64,000 nt of DNA from Qaidamihabitans albus (GCF_016464705.1 NZ_JAEHOB010000006.1:124001-188000), one strand, 5' to 3'. Counted from the stretch's first letter, positions 48,851 through 60,470 are shown. The notes: generated by a model not told the origin, from the sequence alone. Translations and numbers: made by a program.

Positions 48851-50167
48851 ATGGACATCCTGCTCGCCGTCCTCGGCGCCTTCTTCGTCCTGCTCCTCAC
48901 CGTCGGGACCGGCCTGGCGGTGGCCGCCGAGTTCTCCCTCACCGCACTGGAACGCAGCACCGTCGAGGCCAACGTCCGGCAGGTGGGCGATCGCAGGGCC
49001 AACACCGTCCTGCGGGCTCATCGCACGCTGTCGTTCCAGCTCTCCGGCGCGCAGGTGGCCATCACGATCACCACGCTGGTCACCGGCTACGTCGCCGAGC
49101 CACTGCTCGGCCGGATCATCCGGCCCGCGCTCACCGGCCTGGGGATGTCCGCGTCGATGGCCGCGGGCGGGTCACTGCTTATCGCCCTGTTCCTCGCCAC
49201 GTCCCTTTCGATGGTCGTCGGCGAGATGGTGCCGAAGAACCTGGCCGTCGCCCGGCCGCTGCAGACGGCACGCGCCGTGGCCGGCTACCACTCGCGGTTT
49301 TCGGCGCTGTTCCGCTGGCTGATCACCCTGATGAACAACGGCGCCAACTGGCTGGTGCGCAAGCTCGGCATCGAGCCGCAGGAGGAGCTGCGGTCCGCCC
49401 GCTCCCCGCAGGAGCTCGGCTCGATCGTGCGCAGCAGCGCGGCGAGCGGCACCCTGGACGTGTCGACCGCCGAGCTGCTCGACCGGTCACTGCGCTTCGG
49501 CGAGCGCACGGCCGGCGAGCTCATGACACCCCGGGTCCGCCTGGAGTCGCTCACCGTCGACAGCACCGTCAACGACCTCGTCGAGCTCGCGCGCCGCACC
49601 GGGTTCTCCCGGTTCCCCGTCTACAGCGAGGACCTCGACGACGTCCAGGGCGCCGTGCACATCAAGCAGGCGTTCACGGTCGCACCCGGCGAACGCGACA
49701 CGGTGCCGATCGGCTCGGTGATGCGGCCGGTGCCCACGGTGCCGGAGTCGCTGCCCGGTGACGCACTGCTGATCCGCCTGCGCGACTCGCGGTTCCAGCT
49801 CGCGCTGGTCGTCGACGAGTACGGCGGCACCGCGGGCCTGGTCACGCTCGAGGACGTCGTCGAGGAGATCATCGGCGACGTCCGCGACGAGCACGACGAG
49901 CAGGAGGAGCCCACCTCGCAGCAGCTCACGGCCGACAGCTGGATGGTGTCCGGCCAGCTCCGCGACGACGAGGTGCTGGAGGTCACCGGTTTCCGCATGC
50001 CTGAGGGGGACTACGAGACGATCGCCGGCCTCCTGCTGGAACGGCTCGGCAGGATCCCGGACGTCGGTGACTCGATCGACATCGACGGGTGGCGGCTGAT
50101 CGTGACGAGCATGGACCGGCACCGCATCGCGGAGATCAACGTCCAGCACACGGAGGTGCGCCAGTGA
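48851..50167 (+). CDS. CNNM/CBS/CorC-domain membrane protein
   Basis: 438 residues. The N-terminal DUF21/CNNM membrane domain (about 1-190) has the AAEFSLTALERS and MVVGEMVPKNLAVA signatures. A CBS pair follows (about 205-335, with LMTPRVRLESL and VVDEYGGTAGLVTLEDVVEE). The CorC_HlyC domain covers about 350-430. The family is implicated in Mg2+ or Co2+ efflux. The old label hemolysin is a misnomer here. The gene overlaps its shorter paralogue downstream by GTGA. M. tuberculosis has a similar pair, Rv1841c-Rv1842c. Confidence 0.9.
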   Translation: MDILLAVLGAFFVLLLTVGTGLAVAAEFSLTALERSTVEANVRQVGDRRANTVLRAHRTLSFQLSGAQVAITITTLVTGYVAEPLLGRIIRPALTGLGMSASMAAGGSLLIALFLATSLSMVVGEMVPKNLAVARPLQTARAVAGYHSRFSALFRWLITLMNNGANWLVRKLGIEPQEELRSARSPQELGSIVRSSAASGTLDVSTAELLDRSLRFGERTAGELMTPRVRLESLTVDSTVNDLVELARRTGFSRFPVYSEDLDDVQGAVHIKQAFTVAPGERDTVPIGSVMRPVPTVPESLPGDALLIRLRDSRFQLALVVDEYGGTAGLVTLEDVVEEIIGDVRDEHDEQEEPTSQQLTADSWMVSGQLRDDEVLEVTGFRMPEGDYETIAGLLLERLGRIPDVGDSIDIDGWRLIVTSMDRHRIAEINVQHTEVRQ

Positions 50168-51213
50168 GCGACTGGGTGGCGATCCTGCTGATCGGCGTGC
50201 TGCTGCTGGGCAACGCCTTCTTCGTGGGTGCCGAGTTCGCGCTGATCTCCTCCCGCCGCGACCGCCTCGAGGCGCTGCTCGAACAGGGCAAGGGCCGGGC
50301 GAGAATCGTGATCAACGCGAGCCGGAACGTGTCCCAGATGCTGGCGGGCGCCCAGCTCGGCATCACGATCTGCTCGCTGTTGCTGCTGCAGTTCGGCGAG
50401 CCCGCGATCGCCCACCAGCTGGAGGCGGCGGTCACGGCGGTGGGCCTGTCCCTGCCCGGCTACGTGGTGCACACCGTCTCGTTCACCGTCGCGCTGGTGG
50501 CGATGACCCTGCTGCACGTGCTGATCGGCGAGATGGTGCCGAAGAACATCGCCATCGCCGAGCCCGAGCGGCTCGCGCTGTGGCTGGTTCCCGTGCACGT
50601 GCTGTGGGTGCGGATCGCCAATCCCTTCATCTGGCTGCTCAACGCCGTCGCGAACTCGCTGCTGCGGCTGGTGCGGGTGCAGCCGAAGGACGAGCTGGAC
50701 ACCGCCTACACCTCCGACGAACTGGCCGAACTGCTCAGCGAGTCCCGCCGCGAGGGGTTGCTGGAGCAGTCGGAGCACCGCAGGCTGAGCCAGACACTCT
50801 CGTCGGCCGGGAAGACGGTGGCCGACGTGCTGGTGCCCACCGGCCAGCTCACCACGCTGCCGCCCTCCCCCACGGTGGGCGACGTCGAGCGCGCGGTGTC
50901 CTCGACCGGTTTCTCCCGCTTCCCGGTGGAGACGGAACCGGGCATGCTCAACGGCTACATCCACGTGAAGGACGTGCTCGACCAGCTCGGGGACGACCCG
51001 TCGGCGACCGTGCCGGTGAGCAAGACCAGGAACCTGACCGACCTCCCGCTGCACGCCCGCCTCGACGAGGCGCTGTCAGCCATGCGGCGGGAGGGCAGTC
51101 ACCTGGCACGCGCACTGGACGCCGACGGCGCCGTGGCCGGGATGGTCGCGCTGGAGGACCTCGTCGAGGAGTACGTGGGTACGGTCCGCGACGGCACGCA
51201 CGTCACCATGTAG
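50164..51213 (+). CDS. CNNM/CBS membrane protein lacking a CorC domain
   Basis: 349 residues. DUF21/CNNM membrane domain with GAEFALISSRRDRLE and LIGEMVPKNIAIAEP, then two CBS motifs (TGFSRFPVETEPG; AVAGMVALEDLVEEYVG). It ends just after the second CBS motif, so the C-terminal CorC_HlyC domain of its upstream paralogue is missing; this is the usual form of the second partner. GTG 50164 overlaps the upstream stop. The two proteins probably assemble as a heterodimer. Confidence 0.9.
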   Translation: MSDWVAILLIGVLLLGNAFFVGAEFALISSRRDRLEALLEQGKGRARIVINASRNVSQMLAGAQLGITICSLLLLQFGEPAIAHQLEAAVTAVGLSLPGYVVHTVSFTVALVAMTLLHVLIGEMVPKNIAIAEPERLALWLVPVHVLWVRIANPFIWLLNAVANSLLRLVRVQPKDELDTAYTSDELAELLSESRREGLLEQSEHRRLSQTLSSAGKTVADVLVPTGQLTTLPPSPTVGDVERAVSSTGFSRFPVETEPGMLNGYIHVKDVLDQLGDDPSATVPVSKTRNLTDLPLHARLDEALSAMRREGSHLARALDADGAVAGMVALEDLVEEYVGTVRDGTHVTM

Positions 51214-51215
51214 GG

Positions 51216-52100
51216 ATGACGGCCACCATCCCGGAGCCACGCTGGCTGGCACGCGAGCGGGCGCATGCCGCCCGGATGCGCCGGTGGACGGAACCGCACC
51301 AGCGGCGCCGCTCCCGCGGCGAGAAGCACCCGGTGCTGGACTTCCTGTTCACCTACTACTGGCACCCGCCCGCACAGCTCGAACGGTGGCAGCCGGGCCC
51401 GGGTGTCGTGCTCGCCGGGCCTTCGGCGCGCAGGTTTCTCGACCGGCGCTGGTACCGCGAGGTGGACGGCGGCGTGGCGCTCGACCCGGCGGCGTTCACC
51501 GCGAAACGCGAGCGCACCGCCCGGTACGTCCGCGCGCTGCTCGAAGCCACGGCGGGCCGTTCGCCCCGGCTGAGCTGCTTCGGCCTGCACGAGTGGGCGA
51601 TGGTCTACCGGCAGCCGCAGGAGGAGGTGCGGCACGCGCAGCTCCCGCTGCGGCTGGGTGCGGCCGGTACCGACGTCGTCGTCGAGGACCTGGGCGTGCG
51701 GTGCGGGCACTTCGACGCGTTCAGGTTCTTCACTCCGCCGGCGCGTCCGCTCAACCGCCTGCAGCCGACCAGGCAGACCCAGCGCGACTTCGAGCAGCCA
51801 GGGTGCCTGCACGCCAACATGGATCTGTACAAGTGGGCCTACAAGCTGGGCCCGCTGGTACCCGCCGAACTGCTCGGAGACTGCTTCGAACTGGCGGCCG
51901 AGGTGCGGCTGCTCGACATGCGCGCCAGTCCGTACGACCTCTCGTCGTTCGGCCACTCACCCGTTCGCATCGAAACAGCCGAGGGGCGCGCCGAGTACGC
52001 ACGGGCGCAGGCCGAGTTCGCACATCGCGCCGCTCCACTGCGTAATCAACTGGTCCAGCATTGTCGCTCCCTTCTGGGCGTTACCGAATCCGCCACCTGA
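51216..52100 (+). CDS. Conserved actinobacterial protein of unknown function
   Basis: 294 residues, soluble. Recognisable blocks are HPVLDFLFTYYWHPPAQLER, CFGLHEWAMVYR, HFDAFRFFTPPA, PLNRLQPTRQTQRDFEQPGC, HANMDLYKWAYKLGPLVP and LLDMRASPYDLSS. Homologues are sometimes auto-labelled 3-methyladenine DNA glycosylase, but I see no helix-hairpin-helix or glycosylase motif to support that. ATG 51216 lies 2 bases after the CNNM stop, so it is probably part of that operon. The tryptophan and histidine content suggests an enzyme. Confidence 0.75.
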   Translation: MTATIPEPRWLARERAHAARMRRWTEPHQRRRSRGEKHPVLDFLFTYYWHPPAQLERWQPGPGVVLAGPSARRFLDRRWYREVDGGVALDPAAFTAKRERTARYVRALLEATAGRSPRLSCFGLHEWAMVYRQPQEEVRHAQLPLRLGAAGTDVVVEDLGVRCGHFDAFRFFTPPARPLNRLQPTRQTQRDFEQPGCLHANMDLYKWAYKLGPLVPAELLGDCFELAAEVRLLDMRASPYDLSSFGHSPVRIETAEGRAEYARAQAEFAHRAAPLRNQLVQHCRSLLGVTESAT

Positions 52101-52203
52101 TTTTCGTCACACTCAGTTCCAACGCCTCGCCTGTTAGAGTGAGATAACGTTTTGATTTCGAGCACCTAGCGCATTCGCGCGCTCCGAACAGGCGAAGGAA
52201 ACG

Positions 52204-52944
52204 ATGGGGCGGCACTCCGCGGCCGAAGACCGGGAAGACCTGACCGATCCGGCCCTTCCGGCGGTTCCGCGCGGTCACGGCCCGGACCGGCCGGACAGTC
52301 TCACCTCCACCGGCACCCACCGTGCGGTGGGCCGGTCCGCGAGCCGTCGCGGCATCGCCGCCTGGCCGATCGCGTGCCTGGTGCTGGTCGGGCTGCTCGT
52401 GGCCGGCTGGTTCGGCTGGAACTGGGCGGACGGGGTGGTCGAGAGCCGCGCGGAGGCGCAGGCGACCAGCTGCCAGGAGGGCGACGCGACGCTGCGGGTC
52501 GTCGTCGATCCCGGCGCGCAGCACCCGGTGTCGGTGGCCGCGGCCAGGTGGAACCAGGCCAGGACGGTCGTGCGCGGCCACTGCGTCACCGTCGACGTCC
52601 ATGCCGCCCCCGAGGACCGGATGCTCGCCGTTCTATTCGGCGACGCCGGGCCCGACACCGTCGGCGGCTGGCCCGCGGCATGGCTGCCGAAGTCCGCTTC
52701 GTCGATCGAGCAGCTCGAGTCCGAACGGCCCGAGCGCATCGGCTCGCAGGCCGAGTCCGTCGCCTCGGACGGCACAGACGGCACAGACGGCGACTACCCG
52801 TATGTCGGACTCACCGGAGAGGGCGTCGACGACGTGCAGGAGCGCGCGGCGCAGTCGTTCCGCGCTTATCTGCTGCAACCCGCACAGCAGGCGGACTTCG
52901 CCGCGGCCGGCCTCGCTGCGGCCGACGCTCCCGGCAGCGGCTGA
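52204..52944 (+). CDS. Membrane-anchored solute-binding-like protein
   Basis: 246 residues. It starts MGRHSAAEDRED, a signature N-terminus of many Pseudonocardiaceae envelope proteins. One membrane helix (ACLVLVGLLVAGWFGWNW) sits near 58-75, and the rest is outside the cell. The outer domain contains LRVVVDPGAQHPVSVAAARW and SFRAYLLQPAQQADFAAAGL, the latter like the end of extracellular substrate-binding or vWA-linked proteins. A short TDGTDGD repeat separates them. It looks truncated relative to full binding proteins. ATG 52204 with GAAGGAA upstream. The promoter lies in the AT-rich 52101-52160 region. Confidence 0.7.
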   Translation: MGRHSAAEDREDLTDPALPAVPRGHGPDRPDSLTSTGTHRAVGRSASRRGIAAWPIACLVLVGLLVAGWFGWNWADGVVESRAEAQATSCQEGDATLRVVVDPGAQHPVSVAAARWNQARTVVRGHCVTVDVHAAPEDRMLAVLFGDAGPDTVGGWPAAWLPKSASSIEQLESERPERIGSQAESVASDGTDGTDGDYPYVGLTGEGVDDVQERAAQSFRAYLLQPAQQADFAAAGLAAADAPGSG

Positions 52945-53013
52945 GGCCGCTTCGGCACACGCTGAGACAAGCCTCTCACCCACCGGCACCGCAACCCTTG
53001 CCACGATGGTCTG

Positions 53014-54303
53014 GTGGTCTTCCGCCGCCTGCCGCAGCCTCTCGTCCTGGTGTCGCTGGCGACGCTCGCCGTCCACCTGACGACGTTCCTCGCGCGGCCG
53101 GTCGCCTCGTACCGGGTGCTCGCCCTCGGCGGCGACGCGCGTGCCGTCGGCTTCGTCGCGGCCGCGGGCGCCTTCCTGCCGATCTTCCTCGCCCTGCCGA
53201 TGGGCCGGGCTGCCGACCGGGACCGCACGCCCTGGCTGCTGCTCAGCGGTGGCCTGCTGATGACCGCCGGAACGCTGATCCTGGCGTACGCCGGTTCCCT
53301 CGGCGTGATGGCGGCAGGCACCGTCGTGCTGGGCACGGGCCAGCTCGCGCTGATGCTCGCCTTCCAGACGCTCATCGCGATGCTCTCCGCGCCGGACAAG
53401 CAGGACCGCAACTTCGGCTGGTTCACCGCGGCGGCGTCGATGGGTCAGCTGCTTGGCCCGCTGATCGGCGGCTGGGTGGTCAGCGGCGGCAGGCCGGGAG
53501 CGCTACTGGCAGAGACCGGCACCGCCTTCCTCATCGCGTCGGCGATCGGGGCGGTGATCGTGCTGCTGTGCGTGGCACTGGTGGCCGCACTCCCCCGGCG
53601 CAGCGGTGCGCGGCCGCCCGCCGCCGCGCGCGGATCGGCCACGGCACTGCTGCGCAACCGCAGGCTGCTGGTGGCGATCTTCACCAGCTTCGCCGTGATG
53701 TCCAGCGTCGACGTGCTGACGGCCTACCTGCCCGTGCTGGGCCACGAACGGGGGCTGACCCCCGCCCTCGTCGGTGTGCTGCTCGCGGTGCGCGCGGGCT
53801 TCTCGTTCCTCTCGCGCCTGCTCATCCCGGTACTGCTCGGCCGGGTCGGCAGGCGCACGGTCCTGGTGGTGAGCGGGGGCACGGCCGCCGCCGGCGTCGT
53901 CGGTCTGGTCTTCGCGACGCAGCCGTGGCTGATCGCGGTCCTGATGGCGGTTCTCGGGATGGTGCTCGGCCTCGGCCAGCCGCTGACCATGACCTGGACG
54001 GTGCGCGAGGCCCCGGACGAGCTCAGGTCCACCGCGCTCGGGCTACGGCTCACCGGCAACCGCGTCGCGCAGGCGGCCGCGCCCGCCGCGGCCGGGGCGG
54101 TGTCGGCCCTCGTCGGCGTCGCAGGCCCCTTCCTGCTCATCGCCGCGCTGCTCGCGGCCTCCACGATCACGATGCTGCCCGGCTGGCGGGCCGAGCGTTC
54201 CGCAGCGCGTCGGCGGTCGCCGGGTCCGCCGGGTAGAACGACTCGATCGACAGCTCGGCCAGCGTCACGTCCAGCGGCGTCCCGAAGGTCGCCACGGTAC
54301 TGA
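53014..54303 (+). CDS. MFS transporter running into the convergent XRE gene
   Basis: 429 residues with 12 hydrophobic helices. The motif LPMGRAADRDRTP lies after helix 2, and GFSFLSRLLIPVLLGRVGRR in the second half. The last helix ends at MLPGWRAE near 390. The following 35 residues are Arg/Pro/Ser-rich and are encoded antisense to the XRE gene, overlapping it by 137 bases. The native stop has probably been lost, or the tail is tolerated. GTG 53014 has a -10-like CACGAT six bases upstream and may be leaderless. The substrate is unknown. Confidence 0.83.
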   Translation: MVFRRLPQPLVLVSLATLAVHLTTFLARPVASYRVLALGGDARAVGFVAAAGAFLPIFLALPMGRAADRDRTPWLLLSGGLLMTAGTLILAYAGSLGVMAAGTVVLGTGQLALMLAFQTLIAMLSAPDKQDRNFGWFTAAASMGQLLGPLIGGWVVSGGRPGALLAETGTAFLIASAIGAVIVLLCVALVAALPRRSGARPPAAARGSATALLRNRRLLVAIFTSFAVMSSVDVLTAYLPVLGHERGLTPALVGVLLAVRAGFSFLSRLLIPVLLGRVGRRTVLVVSGGTAAAGVVGLVFATQPWLIAVLMAVLGMVLGLGQPLTMTWTVREAPDELRSTALGLRLTGNRVAQAAAPAAAGAVSALVGVAGPFLLIAALLAASTITMLPGWRAERSAARRRSPGPPGRTTRSTARPASRPAASRRSPRY

Positions 54304-54988
54304 AGAAGGACAGCTCCGCGCCCCCGTGCCGGATCCGCAGTGGTACGAGGAAGTCGCCGGGCCCTGGGATCTCGATCTCCGGCACCGCCTGCGCGCACGG
54401 GTAGCCGCGGAGCTCCTCCAGCAGCGCGGCCAGTTCCGGGTCCGCCGTCGCCGCGACCTCCCGCCGCAGTCTGCCCAGCAGATGCGCCCGCCACTCACCC
54501 AGGTTGACGATCGAGGATGCCATGCCGTCCGGGTGCAGTGTGACACGCAGCACGTTCACCGGCGGTTCCAGCAGCCCGGGCGCGACCCCTTCGAGCAGTG
54601 CCGCCACCCCGGCGTTGCCGTCGATCAGGTTCCACCGCCGGTCGATCACCGCCGCGGGAAAGGGCTCGTGGCCAGTGAGCAGCAGCCGTACAGCCTGGCG
54701 CACCACCGCCAGATCGGGGTCGTCCAGGGAGCTCTCGGCGTAGACGGGCGCGAAACCCGCGGCCAGCAGCAGCTGGTTCCGCTCGCGCAGCGGCACGTCG
54801 AGGTGGTCGCCGAGCCGCAGCACCATCTCCCGGCTGGGCGCGGCGCGCCCGGTCTCGACGAAGCTCAGGTGCCGGGTGGAGATGCCCGCAGAAATGGCGA
54901 GATCGAGCTGGCTGATCCGGCGGCGGTCCCGCCACTCGCGCAGGAGCTCTCCCACCGGGCGGCCGCGAGCGGGTGCGACAGTGTTCAC
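54167..54988 (-). CDS. XRE-family regulator with MmyB-like ligand domain
   Basis: 273 residues. The HTH_3 domain (about 10-70) contains WRDRRRISQLDLAISAGIST and RHLSFVETGRAAPSREMVLR. The MmyB-like C-terminal domain that binds fatty-acid-like ligands follows (about 95-265): LRLLLTGHEPFPAAVIDRRW, then LRRGYPC-like LEELRGYPCAQA. GTG 54988 has TAACGT seven bases upstream and no Shine-Dalgarno, so it is likely leaderless. An in-frame GTG at 54997 falls inside that -10. It is divergent from the NTF2-like gene, and GTATA/TATAC (55096-55111) lies between them. Confidence 0.87.
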   Translation of the reverse strand: MNTVAPARGRPVGELLREWRDRRRISQLDLAISAGISTRHLSFVETGRAAPSREMVLRLGDHLDVPLRERNQLLLAAGFAPVYAESSLDDPDLAVVRQAVRLLLTGHEPFPAAVIDRRWNLIDGNAGVAALLEGVAPGLLEPPVNVLRVTLHPDGMASSIVNLGEWRAHLLGRLRREVAATADPELAALLEELRGYPCAQAVPEIEIPGPGDFLVPLRIRHGGAELSFFSTVATFGTPLDVTLAELSIESFYPADPATADALRNARPASRAAS

Positions 54989-55095
54989 CCGCAGCACGTT
55001 ACGAGCCCCGCATCGTCCGTGCCATTACCTCGTGCGTAATCGACGCGCGGCCGGCCGGGCGGCACGGTGAGAAAGACACGCTCCACAGCGGAGCC

Positions 55096-55111
55096 GTATA
55101 GGTCATTATAC
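55096..55111. promoter_or_regulatory. Inverted repeat GTATA-N6-TATAC, possible XRE operator
   Basis: GTATA (55096-55100) and TATAC (55107-55111) are perfect 5-bp arms in the gap between the XRE regulator and the NTF2-like gene, 34-49 bases before the latter's ATG. The AT-rich spacing fits a -10 overlapped by an operator. Confidence 0.4.
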
Positions 55112-55144
55112 ACTCAACTCACCGGTCGAGGGAGACGAACGATC

Positions 55145-55510
55145 ATGTCCCAGTTCACCGACATCACCGAGCGCTACATCGAGGTCTGGAACGCGACGGA
55201 CGACGGCAAGCGCCGGGAGCTCGTCGAGCGGCTCTTCACCCCGGACGCCACCTACACTGATCCGCTCGGCGAGGTCAGCGGCTGGGACGGCATCGACGGC
55301 TTCATCGCAGGCGCCCAGCAGCAGTTCGCGGGCCTCTCGTTCAGCCTCGGCGGCGGCGTGGACGGCCACCACGACATCGCCCGTTTCACCTGGCACCTCG
55401 GCACCGCCGACGCGGCCGAACCCGTCGCCATCGGTTTCGACGTGATCGTCACCGAGGACGGCGATCGCATCGGCAAGGTCTACGGCTTCCTGGACAAGGT
55501 CCCCGGCTGA
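55145..55510 (+). CDS. SnoaL/NTF2-like small protein
   Basis: 121 residues, cone-shaped alpha+beta barrel family. It starts SQFTDITERYIEVWNATD and has RLFTPDATYTDPLGEVSGWD and a GIDGFIAGAQQQFAG segment. Members are cyclases, isomerases or ligand-binding proteins; the catalytic residues cannot be assigned. ATG 55145 is preceded by GGGAGACG. It is divergent from an MmyB-type XRE regulator, a common pairing in actinobacteria, so it is probably that regulator's target. It converges on gcvP with 16 bases between the stops. Confidence 0.82.
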   Translation: MSQFTDITERYIEVWNATDDGKRRELVERLFTPDATYTDPLGEVSGWDGIDGFIAGAQQQFAGLSFSLGGGVDGHHDIARFTWHLGTADAAEPVAIGFDVIVTEDGDRIGKVYGFLDKVPG

Positions 55511-55526
55511 GCCACCTCACCCGGCC

Positions 55527-58412
<2,886 letters not shown>

Positions 58413-58472
58413 GGCGCACCTCCGGGTTCGCGGGTCCCCCACCGCGGCCCGCGAGTCAGGATTCACGCCAGT

Positions 58473-59039
58473 CTAGCCCGTGCGGCGGGTCTTGCGCCGT
58501 TCGGAGAGCTCGTCGGGGACGGCCGGCTCGTAGACGCCGCCGTCGGCCCGCTCGGCCGGGAACTCCTGGATCGTGCCGCTGATCTCCTGCATGGCGCCGC
58601 TCACCGCGATGCCGAACACACCCTGGCCGCCCTGCAGCAGATCGACGATCTCCTCGGGCGAGGTGCACTCGTAGACGGTCGTGCCGTCCGAGAACAGGGT
58701 GACCCTGGCCAGGTCGCGCACCCCCCGTGCGCGCAGGTGCTCCACCGCCACCCGGATGTTCTGCAACGAGACACCGGTGTCGAGCAGGCGCTTCACGATC
58801 TTGAGAACGAGCAGGTCCTTGAACGAGTACAGGCGCTGCGAGCCGGAGCCGTGTGCGGTACGAATACTGGGAGCGATGAGCTTGGTCCTCGCCCAGTAGT
58901 CCAGTTGCCGGTACGTGATCCCGGCGATCTGACACGCGGCGGGGCCACGGTAGCCAACGAGCTCGTCCGGCAGCGAGGCGTCGGGAAACAACTCCCCCTG
59001 CTCGCCGTCGGCAGCCCTCATCGGGCCTTCCTCGACCAC
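58473..59039 (-). CDS. MerR-family regulator (Rv1830/ResR slot)
   Basis: 188 residues. MerR-type winged helix: GYRGPAACQIAGITYRQLDY, WARTKLIAPSIR, then LYSFKDLLVLKIVKRLLDTG. A C-terminal segment (TVYECTSPEEIVDLLQGGQG) follows. No metal-binding cysteines are present. The position between gcvP and the DUF151 gene matches M. tuberculosis Rv1830 (ResR/McdR), linked to growth and antibiotic-recovery control. GTG 59039 has GGAGG at 6 bases; ATG 59021 is also possible. gcvP follows after 60 bases. Confidence 0.87.
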   Translation of the reverse strand: MVEEGPMRAADGEQGELFPDASLPDELVGYRGPAACQIAGITYRQLDYWARTKLIAPSIRTAHGSGSQRLYSFKDLLVLKIVKRLLDTGVSLQNIRVAVEHLRARGVRDLARVTLFSDGTTVYECTSPEEIVDLLQGGQGVFGIAVSGAMQEISGTIQEFPAERADGGVYEPAVPDELSERRKTRRTG

Positions 59040-59224
59040 GCACGCCTCCCCTCGCCCGGCCTTCCGGCCGACGAAACAAGACCGCCGGTCCCGGTGCGGG
59101 AACGGCCGGTATGGCAACCGCGCGGAGCGAAGACGACCCGACCGGCCTAATCACACCGGCGCGATTTATCTCCTCCGACGGTAAGCCCGCCCGCCGGGCG
59201 GGTCAACGCGACGCGCGGGCGGCC

Positions 59225-59248
59225 CTCAAGCCCATATTGAGGCTTGAG
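59225..59248. promoter_or_regulatory. Inverted repeat upstream of the TetR gene
   Basis: CTCAAGCC (59225-59232) and GGCTTGAG (59241-59248) are perfect 8-bp arms with an 8-base AT-rich spacer, 45-68 bases upstream of the TetR ATG. Possible operator. The 253-base gap to the MerR gene otherwise shows only AT-rich promoter DNA. Confidence 0.4.
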
Positions 59249-59292
59249 TCGTCTTCGAGCCACCTGTTACTCGGCTATGTTAATATTTACTC

Positions 59293-59922
59293 ATGCAGGT
59301 AAACGACATGGACGAGTTCGTCCGCGGAGCGGGCCTCACGGCGACCGAGGCGGCCCGCCGCGCGCAGATCATCGAAGCGACCATCGACACGGTCGCCGAA
59401 CTGGGATACGGCAGGGCCTCCTTCGCGCGCATCGTCGAGCGCGCCGGGCTGAGCAGCACCCGCATGATCTCCTACCACTTCGGCACCAGGGACGACCTGA
59501 TGATGGCGACGCTGGGAGCCGTCATCGACGCCTACGACCGCTTCGTGACCGAGCGGACACCGGTGGATGCCGGCCGGGCGGCGATGCTGCGCGCCCAGAT
59601 CGAGGCGGAGGCGGCGTTCCTGACGGCCCATCCCCGGTCGGCGCGGGCGCTGGTGGAGATCGGGGCCGGCGCGCGTACCGAGGACGGCGGTCCACCGTTC
59701 GAGCTGGTGACCCGGGATCTCCGGGTGGGACGGCTGGAACGGCAGCTGCTGCAGGGGCAGCGCGAGGGAGTGTTCGGTGAGTTCGATGCCGCTGTGATGG
59801 CGATGGCGATCAGGCAGGCTCTCGACGGCGTGGTAGTTCGGTCGGCGCGGGACCCGGACCTCGATGTCGGGGCCTACGGCCGTGAGCTGGCCGGGCTGTT
59901 CGACCGTGCCACGCGGGCCTGA
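59293..59922 (+). CDS. TetR-family regulator inserted in the gcv region
   Basis: 209 residues. HTH: AQIIEATIDTVAELGYGRAS, then FARIVERAGLSSTRMISYHF and RDDLMMATL. The helical ligand domain is about 130 residues. ATG 59293 lies six bases after TAATAT (59281-59286), a strong -10 at leaderless distance; ATG 59308 is an alternative. It is the only plus-strand gene among the minus-strand gcv-garA-pgsA group and has no counterpart in the M. tuberculosis order, which suggests insertion. Repeat copy C follows its stop. Targets are unknown. Confidence 0.85.
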   Translation: MQVNDMDEFVRGAGLTATEAARRAQIIEATIDTVAELGYGRASFARIVERAGLSSTRMISYHFGTRDDLMMATLGAVIDAYDRFVTERTPVDAGRAAMLRAQIEAEAAFLTAHPRSARALVEIGAGARTEDGGPPFELVTRDLRVGRLERQLLQGQREGVFGEFDAAVMAMAIRQALDGVVVRSARDPDLDVGAYGRELAGLFDRATRA

Positions 59923-59926
59923 CACC

Positions 59927-59972
59927 CTCGTGAGCGCGGAGCCGGGTTCTCACTCGCGTCCGCACTCACGAG
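59927..59972. repeat. Palindromic Ser-stop element, copy C
   Basis: CTCGTGAGCGC (59927-59937) and GCACTCACGAG (59962-59972) match with one substitution. The core GTTCTCACTCGCGT (59946-59959) differs from copies A and B at one base. It lies between converging genes, but here neither stop falls inside it: the TetR stop is 59920-59922 and the nuclease stop is 59997-59999. Confidence 0.8.
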
Positions 59973-59996
59973 CGGCTCGGGCCCGGACGGCACCGT

Positions 59997-60470
59997 CTAG
60001 GTGTCCGCGCCGCGGAAGTCCTCCGGCGAGACGGAGTCGAGGAACTCGCGGAACTTCTCGACCTCGTCCTCCTGCTCGTCCGGGATGATCAGACCGGCCT
60101 CCTCCAGCACCGACGCCTCGGCGTGGATCGGCACCCCTACCCGCAGGGCAAGGGCGACGGAGTCACTCGGCCGGGCGGAGACACGGATGTCGCCGTCGAA
60201 CACCAGCTCGGCGAAGAAGGTGCCCTCGCGGAGATCGGTGATCACCACCTGCTCGAGCTCCCGGCCCAGTGCCCCGATGACTTCCTTCAGCAAGTCGTGG
60301 GTCAGCGGCCGGGCCGGCCGGACTCCCTGCTGCTCCAACGCGATCGCCGTGGCCTCGACCGAGCCGATCCAGATCGGCAGGTATCGCTCGCCGTCGGTTT
60401 CCCGCAGCAACAAGATCGGCTGGTTCGCGGGCAGCTCGACCCGCACGCCGACGACGCGCATTTCGCTCAT
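59997..60470 (-). CDS. Bifunctional nuclease (DUF151) family protein
   Basis: 157 residues. DUF151 core: MRVVGVRVELPANQPILLLRE, YLPIWIGSVEATAIALEQQG and RPLTHDLLKEVI. It ends in an acidic, UVR-like tail (DEQEDEVEKFREFLDSV). Plant homologues have RNase and DNase activity; the bacterial role is unknown. ATG 60470 is chosen, with GGAGG about 8 bases upstream, over an open GTG further out. It corresponds to Rv1829 and lies downstream of ftsR. The gap 60471-60697 holds promoter-like AT-rich DNA but no gene. Confidence 0.88.
   Translation of the reverse strand: MSEMRVVGVRVELPANQPILLLRETDGERYLPIWIGSVEATAIALEQQGVRPARPLTHDLLKEVIGALGRELEQVVITDLREGTFFAELVFDGDIRVSARPSDSVALALRVGVPIHAEASVLEEAGLIIPDEQEDEVEKFREFLDSVSPEDFRGADT

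Noticed and set aside
58413-58472. Glycine riboswitch before gcvP
   Set aside because: Only 60 bases separate the MerR stop from gcvP, too few for the aptamer, and the conserved glycine-aptamer core is not seen; only one hairpin is present.
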